Shown here: in pieces, positions 1 to 11,190 of the stretch
How positions within the stretch are numbered: the stretch's first letter is position 1
Layout of the letters: every line of letters starts with the position of its first letter
Source: Owenia fusiformis
Lineage: Eukaryota; Annelida; Polychaeta; Sabellida; Oweniidae
Length of the DNA: 64,000 nt
Reading direction: 5' to 3'
NCBI GenBank assembly: GCA_903813345.2
Contig: CAIIXF020000002.1
Span: 14,692,757 to 14,756,756, forward strand
Program-made: the position numbers and the translations under genes
Notes under the pieces: model-generated
What the model was told of the DNA's origin: nothing
The model's input: only the letters and a program-made list of their open reading frames with translations
Databases searched by the model: none

Positions 1-305
<305 letters not shown>

Positions 306-411
306 TATTAGAGTCTCACGCTGAATTTTTTACAATCACATAAAATCAATAAATAATTAAAACAGCAGCCCAGCCGGCATCGGCTTATGAGAGACTTAAA
401 ACTTGTAATTA

Positions 412-1561
412 CTAAAATAATTCTCTTCTTTTCCTTATCATGTGTCCAATGGTTTTAGCAAGTAATCGTTGTAAAGAAGTGGTAGTTAGTATTACACAAT
501 ATTTAACAAGTGTTGGTAGTGAATCAAAATCGTGTACAGTCTGTTTTGCTTTTTCAAAGAGTGTTGTTCTTAAATCAGTATAAAAGTCACATAAGAAAGT
601 GCATCTCGTCTTCGACAGCATTTCTATTACAACAAGTACACAGTCGCTCATTAAGGGGGATACCGCTATACCGTCCGAGTTCAACGTTAATGGGAAGAGT
701 GCCTGTTCTTAACTTGGCTAGATTGCTCCGTTCATGTTTATGCATAGGAATTCTGACATATCCCTCCGCCGTTACCATTTGTGTTTTATGTAATCGGTAA
801 GTCCTGAGTTTATTACCGTTTTCAGGATTATGACGGTCGTTCCAAAGTGCGGCATGCCATTCGTCGGCTTCGACCTCAATACGATGGTCTTTAAGTGATT
901 GTAGTATAGATCTTACACCGGAGATTTCACCATCAGTGATAAGATTTGGTTTGTTGTTATCTCGTAACAAACGCTGCATTTTATATTCCCACGAGTTATG
1001 CTGCGTCAGAGACCAAAGGTGAATTTTCTTTGTTATTCTGTGTTCTGACATGTTTTTGAGTCGACACCACAATCTCGTTGCTTCCACTTTTTGCTTAGTG
1101 TCAACTGAGACCCAACACATATCTCCTTGTGTAGCTATGTTTGACGCGTGTTGGCCGACACCTAGGTAGAAACGCCGGGCTTTGTTCTGTACAATAGTTG
1201 CGGCTGCGCCTACTGTTTTGTTTGTTCCCCATACGCCGGCACTATAATGTAACACTGGTGCAACTAGACAGTAAAATAAATGGGTGTAAACCTCATAGCT
1301 TAAACCACCGTTGGCTCGTGATTTTGCCATTATTGCTCCCAAGGCTCTTGATCCTGACTTTGCATGGGTTGTAATATTGTAATACTGTAATATTATTTGG
1401 TCATTTGCCATTACTACATTACTTCTGTTATCCAGTATTATGTATATCCCACCATTATCTAAACATTCGTGGTGCATCTTGACTGGAGATTCAAAGACCT
1501 GACAAAACCGCTGCTGTCCATCCCTCAGATTAGTGATAAAATTGGCTTCAAGCAGTCCCAT
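412..1561 (-). pseudogene. LINE-A: 3' part of a non-LTR retrotransposon reverse transcriptase ORF, frameshifted
   Basis: A 324-codon minus-strand frame (587-1561) carries the region behind the catalytic core of a LINE polymerase. It has a thumb-like stretch with YSAGVWG, where other LINEs read Y..E.WG, then a C-terminal cysteine/histidine cluster, LCTCCNRN..EDEMHFL. The coding sense continues in the other frame from about 640 to 412 (CDFYTDLRTTLFEK to the end RKRRELF), so one frameshift lies near 590-600. The endonuclease and the YADD palm are absent, so it is a 5'-truncated copy. A second piece of the same family lies at 12170-12205 plus 16757-17116, split by an insertion. Clade was not assigned; the C-terminal layout resembles LINE-B. 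Confidence 0.8.
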
Positions 1562-1790
1562 TTTTATGTTTAACTTCTAACAAATATTACTTTAAGATAT
1601 TCATTTAATGTAGAAGACTAACGGGACTATATCAGGGAAATATGGGCCATCGTACAAAAAGGTTTAATGACAAGACATTCAGTTGTAAGATTTGTTATCT
1701 GGTGAATTGGTGCATTGTGGACTTACTTATTTCGAAGCACTTATATAATTTTTTCTTCGATTATACTGGTTAGTGATATTACATAATAAT
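1562..1790 (-). other. Upstream part of LINE-A and its junction with LINE-B
   Basis: No open frame is seen. The sequence matches 16880-17116 with scattered differences, so it belongs to the LINE-A repeat. It ends in a short ATA-rich run (about 1783-1800), which looks like the simple-sequence 3' tail of LINE-B inserted beside it. The 12-base word TGATATTACATA sits at 1774-1785 and again at 4447-4458, which matters for the rearranged copy at 17117. Confidence 0.6.
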
Positions 1791-1913
1791 GATAATAATA
1801 ATATTTATTGACACAACCTCATGTACATGTACAGTGTGGTATCGTCAGGCTAACTAAGTATAAGGAAATACATAAAAAATATATATATGATACAGTGTGT
1901 ACATTTTAATATT

Positions 1914-2591
1914 TTACAGGTTATTGGATATGAATTTCATTATGTCAGTCATGTTTGTTTTATAAGACATGATGTGGAGAAATTGCTGTACATCTGTCAT
2001 GGAATAAAATGTTGAACATGATTTAGATATTTTTTCGAATAAGATGTGCCTTGTTACAGAATATTTGTTACATTTCATGACAAAATGAAATTCATCTTCA
2101 ATAGGTTTGTCAGAGTTGTTGCATTTAGTACAGTGACGATTTTCAAATTTGACATGTTTGCGACGTCCTTTTTCCACCTCAAGATTATGGTCACTTATAC
2201 GAAGCTTTGTGAATTTTACTCTACTATATACATTTTGTGTTGAAGTTAAGTATTTTTCTAAAGTCAGTTCTGGTTTAAATTTAACATAAGTCCTTAGTTT
2301 GTTATTAAATCGTGGATTTTGACTAGATGAAGATTTTGATTTCCATTGTGATTTGATCTTTAATGATAACTTTTGCTCCACCAGTTTTATGAAACGATTC
2401 TTAGAGTTTAGGTCAGTCAATTGTATCGTATCAATATCTAAGTCAATATTATCAAGGATATGTTTAATGTGAGTGTACCATTTACTCTTTGACTTTGTGT
2501 GAAGAAACACCTTTTTGACTAATCTCTCATCTGATAAAGTTTGAATATGAGCCCAATATTTTAACATGCTGAGTTGAATAAAGTATGACAT
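1914..2591 (-). pseudogene. LINE-B C-terminal domain
   Basis: A 225-codon frame. The motif NKLRTYVKFK is also present, in diverged form (NKLRTYRLHK), in LINE-A. It is followed by RLRISDHNLEVEKGR-type residues and the cluster CTKCNNSDKPIEDEFHFVMKC, the Cys/His element typical of the C-terminal end of many LINE polymerases. Coding sense extends upstream to about 2680 in the same frame without a new start (KCSRWILGVSR), so the methionine at 2591 is internal. A single frameshift near 2680 separates it from the RT part. The stop after SNNL looks like the true end. Confidence 0.8.
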
Positions 2592-2677
2592 AGGTAATCT
2601 TCCCAGTTCACCTAGAATAGCTAAGTTGCTACATGTTCTCGAGACTCCAAGGATCCATCGGCTACATTTTAGATTGA

Positions 2678-3247
2678 TTATTTCAGTTTTTTCCTGAAGT
2701 CAAAGTTATTAAGTATGTTAAAAGATGTGCCCCAAATTTCGCTACCATAAGTAAGAATAGGTTTGATGCATGCATCAAATAGATGTAAGATTAGCTTTAC
2801 TGATTTGACATTAGCAGAATAAAGAGTGTGTTTTAGACTATTCCAAGCTTTTTGAGCTTTTAGGGCCAATTCCTGGCCAGCTAGCTTAACGCCATCTTTC
2901 GAGAATTTCAATCCCAGGTATGTGTAAGAGTCTGTGCTCTTTAGCTTTTTGCCATTATATAGGAACTCTTTTTTGATTTCTGTACCAATTGTTATGATTT
3001 TTGATTTTTCTACATTGATAGATAGTTTCAATTTGGAACAATAATCTTGAAGTTTTATCAGATTTCTCTGCATTTCATCATGTGATGTTGAAAAAATTAC
3101 GAGATCATCAGCATATAAGAGTGAGTTTATCATAAAATCTTTAGCTACTGAGATACCATGATGCATCCCAGAGCTTAGAGTATCGACAATATCATTGATG
3201 TAACAATTGAATAGGATGGGAGACAGGCAACCCCCTTTTTTCTCCAA
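2678..3247 (-). pseudogene. LINE-B reverse transcriptase, palm to thumb
   Basis: A 189-codon frame. It begins at the GCLSPILFNCYIND motif (RT block 4), followed by SLLYADDLVIFS with the catalytic YADD, then KLSINVEKSKI and YTYLGLKFSKDG (blocks 6-7). It ends with the thumb sequence PILTYGSEIWG. It overlaps the upstream fragment at 3192-3247 in a different frame, which shows a frameshift just before the GCLSP motif. Both the substrate-binding and metal-binding residues of the palm are kept. Confidence 0.88.
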
Positions 3248-3860
3248 TATTACATGGAAAAGAGTCTGTATGACCTTGCGAAAGTTTTATATCAAGAACC
3301 ATGGAATTGGGTTTCTCTTTATAATCAGATCTGGTTGGTTCATTCAATTTAGTAGGGCAGTTGGTGTTCAGTGTGTTATTTATTTGGTGTGATGAGGATA
3401 CATATATTGATTTAATGACATTGTAAAATTTTCCACCGACACCAAAATTTAATAGTTTGTATAGAAGTCCTTGGTGCCACACAGAGTCAAATGCTTTTTT
3501 CAGATCAATAAATGTTAAATACAGGTTTTTTTTGAGTTTTTTAGATATATCAAAAATATCATTTAAAATGAAGATATTGTCTGTTGCTCTATAGCCTGGC
3601 ATAAATCCAGCTTGATTCTCATGTATTTCTTCGCCCTTGTCATTTTTCTTTACTGCTTTTATCAAGCGGTTTTTCAAGATAGAAGTAAATAATTTGCCTA
3701 AAACACTAGTAATACAAATACCTCGGTAATTATTTGGGTCATCCTTTGATCCTTTCTTATGAATAGGTGTTATAGATCCATGATTCCAAGTTTGTGGGAA
3801 ATAAGATGAATTCAGGCACTGATTAACCCTGATTATATCACTTCTAGCTAAGGAAAACAA
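3192..3860 (-). pseudogene. LINE-B reverse transcriptase, fingers and first palm motif
   Basis: The fragment carries FPQTWNHGSITPIHKKGSK, NNYRGICITSVLGKLF, HENQAGFMPGYRATDNIF and FIDLKKAFDSVWH, the standard RT blocks 0-3 of non-LTR elements, including the first catalytic aspartate in FIDLKKAFD. The last roughly 20 codons before the stop are out of frame with the true continuation. The first few codons border the foreign segment at 3861-4057. The usual SPG(P/L)D block expected just upstream has been lost at that insertion. Confidence 0.86.
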
Positions 3861-4057
3861 TATGACGTCACACTATTTTACAAACAAGTACGAATACAAC
3901 GGTATGACGTCATATTGTTTCAAAGCGAAATCAAAAATTATAGTAGTTACCAGAAGTACTGAACACAATCATAACTGACCAAATCAAAATGATTCAAAAT
4001 TCCACTCGGGTAACAATGTATCACCACTCAAGCTTCGCTTTCGTGGATGATACAGTA
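3861..4057. mobile_element. Small palindromic insertion inside LINE-B
   Basis: This segment interrupts the LINE-B frame between the pre-RT linker and the RT fingers. At one end an inverted pair built on CAATATGACGTCA and TGACGTCATATTG (about 3866-3920) can fold back. At the other end GGTAACAATGTATCACC and GGATGATACAGTATTACC (about 4008-4062) form a second imperfect hairpin. It has no ORF. It may be one short inverted-repeat element or two hairpins; the exact ends are uncertain. Confidence 0.5.
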
Positions 4058-4618
4058 TTACCTTTCGTGGAATATTTCCTGTATCACATGCTGAAACGTG
4101 TGATAACTGATAGTTTCATTAGCATTAATGTTTTCTCTTTTTGCTAGAATTTTATCAAAAGTATGATCAACAACATTTGATTTAAAGCTCAAACTTTTAA
4201 AATATGTATACCATTCATCAGATGAGATATTATCTGTGTCATTACCTTTACCATTATTATCTTTTAATTTGTCTAACAGCTTCCAGTAAGATTTGGGATC
4301 AGAATATTTAAGACTTTCCAGTTGTTTTAATATGTTATCCTTCATATTCTGTTCTTTACGTTTTATAAGTTTTCTATAATTGCGTCTGAATTTATAGTAA
4401 TCCTCTCGGATGATTCTATTATGTGGATACTTTACCATTAACTTAATGATATTACATAGTTCTGAATAGTTCTGATATGTATCAATGATATCATTAAACC
4501 AAAGAGAACACAATGGCAACGAGAATACAATATTGAACAAAACAAAACATTGATAGGAAAATAATGCACACTGTTTCAAATGGCTATATTTTAGCAATTT
4601 ATCACAATTTATATTAGT
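4058..4618 (-). pseudogene. LINE-B pre-RT linker segment
   Basis: The frame reads LCNIIKLMVKYPHNRIIREDYYKFRRNYRKLIKRKEQ and on through KYSDPKSYWKLLDKLK and SSDEWYTYFKSL. This basic stretch, then an SYWK motif, then a W.YF motif, is the layout seen between endonuclease and RT in many non-LTR polymerases. An open frame continues to 4711, but everything above 4618 lies in a later-inserted element and is not part of this protein. The stop at 4058 is at the junction with the foreign segment. Confidence 0.75.
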
Positions 4619-5077
4619 CATGGGCGTAGGGCTATTTTTTGAGTTGGTACGCACTAACTGATGCTTGACAACGTGGCCGAAGGCCGCGCATCTCGGGGGG
4701 TCCGGGGGCATGCTCCCCGGGAAATTTTTTCAAAGATGTTATTTGATGCAATCTGAGTGTTTCTTTTAACTTTAGATAATTCTATTCTGACAAAACAAAA
4801 TCGTTAAAAATACAGAATTATCAGAAAATGTGCAGATAAATTGATGCATTTTCACAAATTTTAAAGGACCAGAAAAACATAACGATATCGATTGATATGC
4901 TTGGACAAATTGTATTAATTGAAGATTACGAACTATAATCTGGCTATCTGAAGAATTGCCTATTTACACAATACTAACAATCATAAATAAATACGCTTTT
5001 ATAAGCCTAGTTTTTGAAAAATCTTAAAACAATTGGTACGCACGGGCGTTCTGTGCGTAACAGGCGCTACGCCCATG
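4619..5077. mobile_element. 459-bp element with CATGGGCGTAG inverted ends and 5-bp target duplication
   Basis: The ends are CATGGGCGTAG on the left and CTACGCCCATG on the right, flanked on both sides by TTAGT (4614-4618 and 5078-5082). Inside, the G/C-rich stretch near 4676-4720 resembles one near the right end of the element at 31434-32429. A related locus at 17280 reads straight through the target without the element, which supports a true insertion. No coding capacity; non-autonomous DNA transposon of unassigned superfamily. Confidence 0.82.
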
Positions 5078-5182
5078 TTAGTGATATCCTGGAACTGCTC
5101 CGCATACCCCTCACTACCGTAACCGTGACAACCGTAAATTTAACTGTATCTATCGACGGTCGTTTTCATGATTCGTACTTAC
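5078..5182. other. Flank shared with 17281-17340; intron or 3' side of the host gene
   Basis: The first roughly 80 bases match 17281-17340 closely (GATATCCTGGAACTGCTCC and onward). This shows that the LINE-B remnant, the inserted element and this flank once formed one continuous repeat. The next vWD exon of the host gene was looked for here and across 1-5182 and was not found. Confidence 0.55.
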
Positions 5183-5299
5183 TTGAACTCTCTTAAACCC
5201 TGGACCATCAAGTCTTATGGTTTGCCCTACGATGTTTACTTCCACATATTGTGTTATAGATGTTCCTGATAGTCCCCAACGACGATTTTTCACAAATAC
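5183..5299 (-). CDS. Exon T: vWD exon 2, cassette 3; last exon in view
   Basis: 117 bases, phase 0-0, acceptor ATTTGTAG, donor CAA|GTAAGT. It encodes VFVKNRRWGLSGTSITQYVE, then VNIVGQTIRLDGPGFKRVQ. It matches exon F in length and motifs. The expected vWD exon 3 is absent from the 5.2 kb to the left edge, which is filled by LINE remnants, so the gene either continues beyond the window through a long intron or is broken here. The strong GTAAGT donor favours continuation. Confidence 0.9.
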
Positions 5300-5432
5300 C
5301 TACAAATCAATGTTACAAGGAGAATCACTGTACGTATACGCACGTAGCAAATAGAATAATCATACTTTTATTGTTAAAAGAAAGAGGCAAAGTCTATATA
5401 GACCCTAGACTTCAAATAAAAACGATACATAC

Positions 5433-5596
5433 CTTGAAAAATTTGAAACCTTGAAAAGTGATGTCTTCAACTAGTGTGTATTTACAGACACCTTGGAAGT
5501 CGTACTTCAGGCCATCAAATGTAAAATAATGAACGTCACCTGTTCCACGACAAACCTTTGGCAGCTGCACCTCCGAGGTCTGCCGTTTCTTTCTCT
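5433..5596 (-). CDS. Exon S: linker with RKKR and vWD exon 1, cassette 3
   Basis: 164 bases, phase 1 to 0, acceptor AATTTCATAG, donor AAG|GTATGT. It encodes RKKRQTSEVQLPKVCRGTGD, then [20 protein letters not shown] and LVEDITFQGFKFFK. The furin-type RKKR plus Q repeats what is seen in exon L, at the same point of the cassette. An ATG upstream in the open frame lies in the intron and is not a start. Confidence 0.92.
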
Positions 5597-7704
5597 CTAT
5601 GAAATTAAATGATTTTAAACTGAATCTAAAAGTGTTCGATTCAATCTTCATGGACAATAAACAATCAGAAGCTGGTCTATATGGCATTTCTTTAGCGTCT
5701 TTATTCGATTTTTTCATTTTTGATATCATTTTTTCTCGTTTGAATTTTCACCTGACAATTTAAACTTTAAATTTTTTGTTGAATCATTTCAATTCTATGT
5801 ATGATAATTTATATTTCTTGTTTGATACTTGCATTTTTCAATTCAAACTTTCAAAGATTTTGTTCAATCTTCAGTTTTTGATATTTCGATATTATGAGCA
5901 ATTACACGTGTCATCGATGTTTGAATCAAATTAAAACTAGCCTTGTTACATATCAAACAGCGAAAAACAATTTCAAAAACCAAAAACTAAGCATTAAATA
6001 TAAAAAAGCAAGATACCAAACTTTTCAAACAATGAAAAACCTTACTTTGCAAGATCAAAGCTAGCATTAAAAAATATTGAAACTACGTTAGTGTTACGAG
6101 AAAGTAGTTTTTTAAGTGAGAAGAAATGAGAGGCAATCACGATAAAAATATGAAGATAGCTCTTTAGTTGAACTAGGCATTTTTCTCTAAATATACCTAC
6201 GATATGTCTAATTATCCGAATAAATATCAGAAAATAAATTAACGCTCGATCGGAGTTGATGAGGACTTCTGGTCATGTCCATCATGCACGTACTGATCCC
6301 ATGACTAGGAAAAAATGAACAAAAAATCGTGTTGTTACATCAAGATGCCCATTCTTTAGGTGATAGATTTTCGAAAGATTAAAAAATTTGATGACCGAAA
6401 ATCCAGTCTTAAAAATAATGACACTCTCATATTCAAGAAACCCTGCGACCTGGTTGACACAGTGAACTGGAAACACTGCGTAGTCTAGATCTGTTTAGGA
6501 AATATATAGCCTGACTTTTCCTTTTCAGGAAGAGAAAGAAAGATCTATTATACCCATTGGCATCAAAAGAAAGATTAATTCACATATCAACTTTTTGTTT
6601 TTGCCAATAGTTTTATGTTTTAGCACACATTTAGGCATCATCTAATGTAGGCTTAGGTCGGCTAGTTGCACGTTTAGCACCACCAGGTTGGGACGTTTCA
6701 ATTTACCCAACAAGTACAACACGTTTTTGAGAGATAGATTCAATTCCGAACTCTTCTCTAATAATCTGAAAATAATATCAAAACAAAATGGTAAGAGCCT
6801 TTCTAAAATTGTGTCCTAAATCGACGGAGCGTTTCGAGGAAAACAAGCGATTTCTCGAGAACACTATGGATTTGGACTGGGATTTTAGAAAATGAGAATA
6901 TACAAGTTTGTGATCTACTACTCTACTCCAGAAAGATTGAGGTTTTCATATAAATACTAGTTTAATTCGTAATTTGTGGTCAATTCGTCAACTTCAGATT
7001 CGTTCGCTCTACACTACGGAGCTTTGATCAAGCAAATAACAGTTTACCACCAGAAGTTGAATAAATAAGATCTTTGCTCAGGGTATTGTTCATCGAATGG
7101 TATATAATATGTCACCATAACGTATGATATGTAAGGGAAACGAGTGAAACAATACTTACGGTCATAGTGGGATCTTCATTAGCCGCCATTTTATTTCGCT
7201 CCGCAGCGTTCCCGCGTGAATGAAACGCTCCGTCATGCATGTTACAGCGTTTGGGTTGGACACCGTGTTTGGGTTGGACACACGGTTTTTGCATCACGAT
7301 ACCCCCCCCCCCACCGTGTTACTTCAAGTACGGTGAAACTACAGTTGTAAAGTAACTTTTGAGGCAGTTAGCAATCGTAAACTGTGCACCAGGAATGTCA
7401 CATAAATGTGTACTATTCTAAAGAGATTCGAACGGCCTAGCTCATCCTGTAGTCTATCGGCACGTCTCTATTTTGTATTTCAAAAGTGAAAAACATGGTC
7501 TTCCTTGCGTCCTAGGTTTAAATGATTCTGAGTATGAACAAATAGATCAGTCGCACATGTCTTAAAATATACACCATCTTTCAAATTATGATCGCGTTCA
7601 TGTATTTATCTTGGCTCGTCGAATGGGCCCATGCAAGCATGAGTTTTTGATGGTAATATTTTATGAATGAAAAATTCATGAAATTAAAATAAACAAATAC
7701 AAAC
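5597..7704. repeat. R-S intron, containing a copy of repeat family R1 (about 6370-7280)
   Basis: 5600-6240 is AT-rich with no feature seen. From about 6370 to 7280 the sequence matches, in inverted orientation, 59066-59402 plus 62474-62995, the two halves of another R1 copy split by a 3 kb insertion. The outer end carries the word GGAGCGTTTC and its reverse (near 7195-7235) and the phrase GCGTTTGGGTTGGACACC. A further partial copy lies at 63290-63410. Short open frames here are not conserved between copies. 7300-7700: a C-run at 7302-7311 and nothing else recognised. Confidence 0.7.
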
Positions 7705-7896
7705 TAGAGGTTTCCACACACTCCTCTGTTGTGCAATCCCGAATGGCATATGTCAAACTAGGACCAACACAGTCTTTCCCATGATTTCTGGCAGGGTTCT
7801 TTTTCCTATATTTCAAGCAGTACCTAGTGCACTTCGTATTACATGAAGAACACATAACATCATCACTCCACGGACCCCAAGTACAATCCACTCTAT
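7705..7896 (-). CDS. Exon R: TSP1-like domain ending cassette 2
   Basis: 192 bases, phase 1-1, acceptor TTGGTTTTCAG. It encodes RVDCTWGPWSDDVMCSSCNT, then KCTRYCLKYRKK, NHGKDCVGPSLTYAIRDCTT and EECVETS. The donor is inferred at CTCTA|GTTTGT, because it keeps phase 1 and gives VETSKRKKRQ when joined to exon S; without splicing the frame stops 11 codons later. Eight cysteines as in exons D and K. Confidence 0.86.
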
Positions 7897-7959
7897 CTGA
7901 AAACCAAATTTATAAAACAATTGTAAACCAGAACAACGGCAACGCCAAAGCGTAGCGAA

Positions 7960-8645
7960 TCCCATCGAACAGAAATGGCTGGCATTTTTATAAACAAAAT
8001 ATATAGCAAATATCGTAAAATAACATCCATAAGAAAGGTTTTTGACGCCATAATGTTACGCTAATTGTCCCCAGTTTCGTGCGACGTGTATCTACTACTT
8101 TTTGACATACAGTAAAAAAATGTTAAATAACACACGTAAAAATGGCAACCATTTTTCAAAATGGTCGCCTACTACCAAAAATGTAAATAGACATTGTGCC
8201 ATGCTTAAAGTATTCACATACCAAATATGAACAAAATCGCTCCACTACTTTTCAAGTTACAGCAAAAATCGTAAAATGACGTGCAAAGGCAGCCATTTTT
8301 CAAGATGGCTGCCATGTATTTCTTCTGTATTTACATTTCTGGCTTAATCTATGTCCTATATAACTTTTTTACATTTAAAACATATTGCTATTACAGTTTT
8401 ATATGCCGTACCTAAATTACTGTAAAATCGGCACTACAATGGCCGCCATTTTTAGATGAGCGGCCATTTTGAAAATCGGTTTTCGAGCAGAACTCCTCTC
8501 CCCCCCCCCCATTTGCCATATGTGTACAAAATATGAACAAAATCGGGCCAACGGTATTCCAGTTATTGCCCGGACGGACAGACGGGCGGTCAGACGGACG
8601 GACGGAGGCGTTCCCGATATCCCTCCGAAATTCGTTTGATGGGAT
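7960..8645. mobile_element. Dispersed repeat with ATCCCATC ends in the Q-R intron
   Basis: The left end reads ATCCCATCGAACAGAA and the right end, on the opposite strand, ATCCCATCAAACGAA, giving a roughly 15-base imperfect inverted repeat. Inside are three short palindromes of the type GGCAGCCATTTTTCAA with its complement (near 8140, 8290, 8440). A GGAC-rich run (8571-8607) precedes the right end. No coding potential. It resembles a non-autonomous DNA element, superfamily unknown. Confidence 0.6.
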
Positions 8646-8994
8646 AAAAAATATAATTATAAAACGATTCCTCTATGAACTTATGTAAGCAATGAATAAA
8701 AAAAAAATTTATTGTTAATCAATGCCATGAATAACTAGAAAAAGGCAACTCCACGGAGTAGCAAATCCGAACGATCAAAATATTAATGAATATTACTTAA
8801 AATACCAAACCTTCTTTCGAAATTAGTCCAGTAGAGCTGAGTTGGGTTTTTTATGCAGTTTTATACCGTTATAATAGCAGATAAATAAAGACATAATCGG
8901 CATGATCATAAACTGTGGGGAATTTGGGTCGAAAGGGGAATGGAAATGTATGAATGTTAACAAAAGGTATGTTTTATGCCAAAAATACAAGTAC

Positions 8995-9153
8995 CTGTTA
9001 TGATACACTTTCCGCGACACCTAACATAGCCTGTTTTACAGAAACAACCCTCTTGGTCGGGCTCTTCACATGAACGCAGTTCGTTCCCTACACAATGTTC
9101 CTCACAACCTGGGCCATCATACATATACACTTCATTTTCTCCACACTGAGTTT
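8995..9153 (-). CDS. Exon Q: TIL domain, cassette 2
   Basis: 159 bases, phase 1-1, acceptor ATGCTATTGCAG, donor ACAG|GTACTT. It encodes ETQCGENEVYMYDGPGCEEH, then CVGNELRSCEEPDQEGCFCK and TGYVRCRGKCIIT. All eight cysteines align with exon J. The 3' splice site is only 16 bases from the end of the 9170-10972 element; the run of eight T upstream of this acceptor belongs to that element's inverted repeat. Confidence 0.91.
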
Positions 9154-9169
9154 CTGCAATAGCATAGTA

Positions 9170-10972
9170 CAGGGCGTATAAAAAAAACGCAACAAGTAGT
9201 TATCTCGTAAAATCATAAAAGTAGTGATGACTACATCAATTTCATTTAATGTACCATAAAGCCATGTCTCTCCTCTTTGCAATGATATGTCATTCATTCA
9301 CATGTGGTAATGGTTGGGTGAGAAATCCTTCCATTTGCACAGTGAGTCAAAATCGGCTTTGCGAAAAGTTTTAGATATTGAAAAAATCAGTGCAGGGGCT
9401 AAGTGCCAGTGGAAGTTCCCCTGACTTGAATTGTTGTGACTTTTTCTTTTGGAGCTATCTCACCCCCCTATCACACCAAACTAGTTCTTTCCCGTTCTTG
9501 CAAGTTCTACGAAAACGTCGTCAAACGGGCTCAATCTGGCTGTGGTCGGGAAATATGTCTGAAATAATTAGCTTCTTCGTTCTTAAACAGTCTTCAATAC
9601 GTCCATCTCGTTCGCAGTTCGTTCAGGTCGCACCACGTCGGAGTGCAACGTCGTAGAACGCGTCCCTTAGTCTAGAAGGTCAACATGACCTGATTACAGA
9701 ACGGTATGGTCGTCGTCGAATTTTGAATCGATTCAAAATTCTAAAATCACATTCCCGTCTGAGAACGTTCATAAAGTTCGTAAATAGACCTTAGAAAGTT
9801 GCAGCTACGTTCATTCCGTTCGCACACAGTTTAAAACCAGTTTTGAAGAACGCAGTGGCAACTTGTTTGGTGTGATAGCTATATTTTTGCTAACTCGTTC
9901 ATAAGCAATGTTAAATACGTTCTTAATCAGTTTAAACCCGTTTGCAATTAGTTCTACCTCGTTCTCAACACGTCCGCAGACAGTTGAACTCGTTGTTAAA
10001 ACGTCCCTAGTAGGATTGAAGTACGACGGTTCCGTTCGTAGTACGTCCAGCTCGTCGTTAGTACGTTGTCACTCGTTCTAATTGTAGAACGTGACAACCA
10101 CGAGAACATTTTGAGCATTGTCTAAGTTCTAGAGGACCTACCCGTTCGAGTACGTTCGATGAAGTTTGTAAATAGATCCCAAACGGTTCTTAGTAGGTCC
10201 AGTCCGTTCGTATACAGTTGAAGCCCGTTTTCGAGAACGCAGTGAGAACTAGTTTGGTGTGATAGTAGGGTCAGGAGCATCTGTCCAATCAATTCCTCCA
10301 CCAGATATTGCAAAACCTTGAGAAAGATTTGCCCATGGGCTGCTTTTCTTTGCTTTAACCCACACATGATTCAGGGCTGAACCATGCATGACGTGGACAG
10401 ATGAGCGCATCTTTATGTGCAAGAAAGTGGTGGCAATTTGGAGGGGTATGGGATGTATTCTTGCAAGAGTATGAGTATGAACACTTTTCTGTCTATGCCA
10501 TACCTATCACACCTTCCAATAGCCCCTATGCCCCTTGTACTGACTTTTGCAATGTTTTAAACTTGGGTCCGAGCTGAATTTTGCCCCACTTTGCAAAATT
10601 AATGATTATTCCACCATAGATGACTCCCTGTGAATAAATGATATTCCATTGCCAAGAGGAGTAATTTGGCTTTTTGGTACATTGAATTAAAAGGATGCAG
10701 TCAGCATTGGTTTTATGTTTTCGTCCAATATTGCATCGGGCTCCGTACACCGACTTTTGCAATGTTTATAACTTGGCCCGAAACTAATTTGGCCCACTTT
10801 GCAAATGGAATGATTACTCGCCCAACCATGACTAAATATCAAATGAATGATATATCATTGTAAAGAGGAGACACATGGCTTTATGGTGCATTGAATGAAA
10901 TCAATGCTGTTATCAATGGTTTTGTGCTTTTCCAAGATAACAATCTGTTGCGGTTTTTTTTCATACGCACTG
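9170..10972. mobile_element. Tc1/mariner-like non-autonomous element with long arms, hosting a second element
   Basis: The left end TACAGGGCGTAT and right end ATACGCACTGTA are flanked by TA, the mariner-type target. The inverted similarity extends about 240 bases inward (9170-9415 against 10730-10972), including a shared A-rich run and AGCCATGTSTCTCCTCTTT-like text. A partial third copy of the arm lies at about 10540-10730. The middle (9468-10265) is a different, later-inserted element. The left end lies beside the acceptor of exon Q. Confidence 0.72.
9468..10265. mobile_element. CTATCACACC element, copy 1 (GTTC-word structure)
   Basis: Perfect 20-base inverted ends CTATCACACCAAACTAGTTC. The interior is crowded with CGTTC/GAACG words at irregular short intervals, in both directions. 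An internal copy of an end (near 9850-9885, CTTGTTTGGTGTGATAG) suggests a composite. No protein: the open frame at 9378-9656 crosses the boundary and is composed of these words. A second, inverted copy lies at 23429-24118. Confidence 0.8.
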
Positions 10973-11190
10973 TATAATCAACTACATTGTTTCAACTAGA
11001 ATAGTACGTAGGATGGAAGTATTTAGCAAAACCCCTCATACTTAGCTCATTCTAAAAAATAGTCTATGAGCACGCTATTATATGAATCTGTGCAAGCTCA
11101 GAATAATTCTTCCAATTCCAGAAATATGAAGGTTAATAATTCTGATTCTTCTTACCGATTAAACTGGTTTAGAGCAAGCTATGCACTTAC

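Larger units (their letters stand above)
1791..4618 (-). mobile_element. LINE-B: non-LTR retrotransposon remnant
   Basis: In 5'-to-3' order on the minus strand it holds a pre-RT linker (4058-4618), RT fingers and palm (3192-3860), the YADD part and thumb (2678-3247), and a C-terminal cysteine-rich domain (1914-2591). The pieces lie in different frames, and a roughly 200-base foreign segment (3861-4057) separates the first two. No endonuclease is seen. The 5' boundary meets a 459-bp inverted-repeat element inserted at 4619. The copy is dead but only moderately diverged. Confidence 0.85.

Noticed and set aside
4619-4711. N-terminal extension of the LINE-B linker frame
   Set aside because: Lies inside the CATGGGCGTAG element, which has its own target duplication; the open frame is accidental.
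5412-5729. Gene start at the methionines upstream of exon S (and likewise before exon M)
   Set aside because: Those ATGs lie in intron before good acceptors, and the phases require a preceding exon.
7420-7500. tRNA-like GATTCGAAC text
   Set aside because: No acceptor stem or D arm could be built around it; no tRNA was found in the window.
9378-9656. 92-codon plus-strand ORF
   Set aside because: It crosses the left end of the CTATCACACC element and is made of its words.
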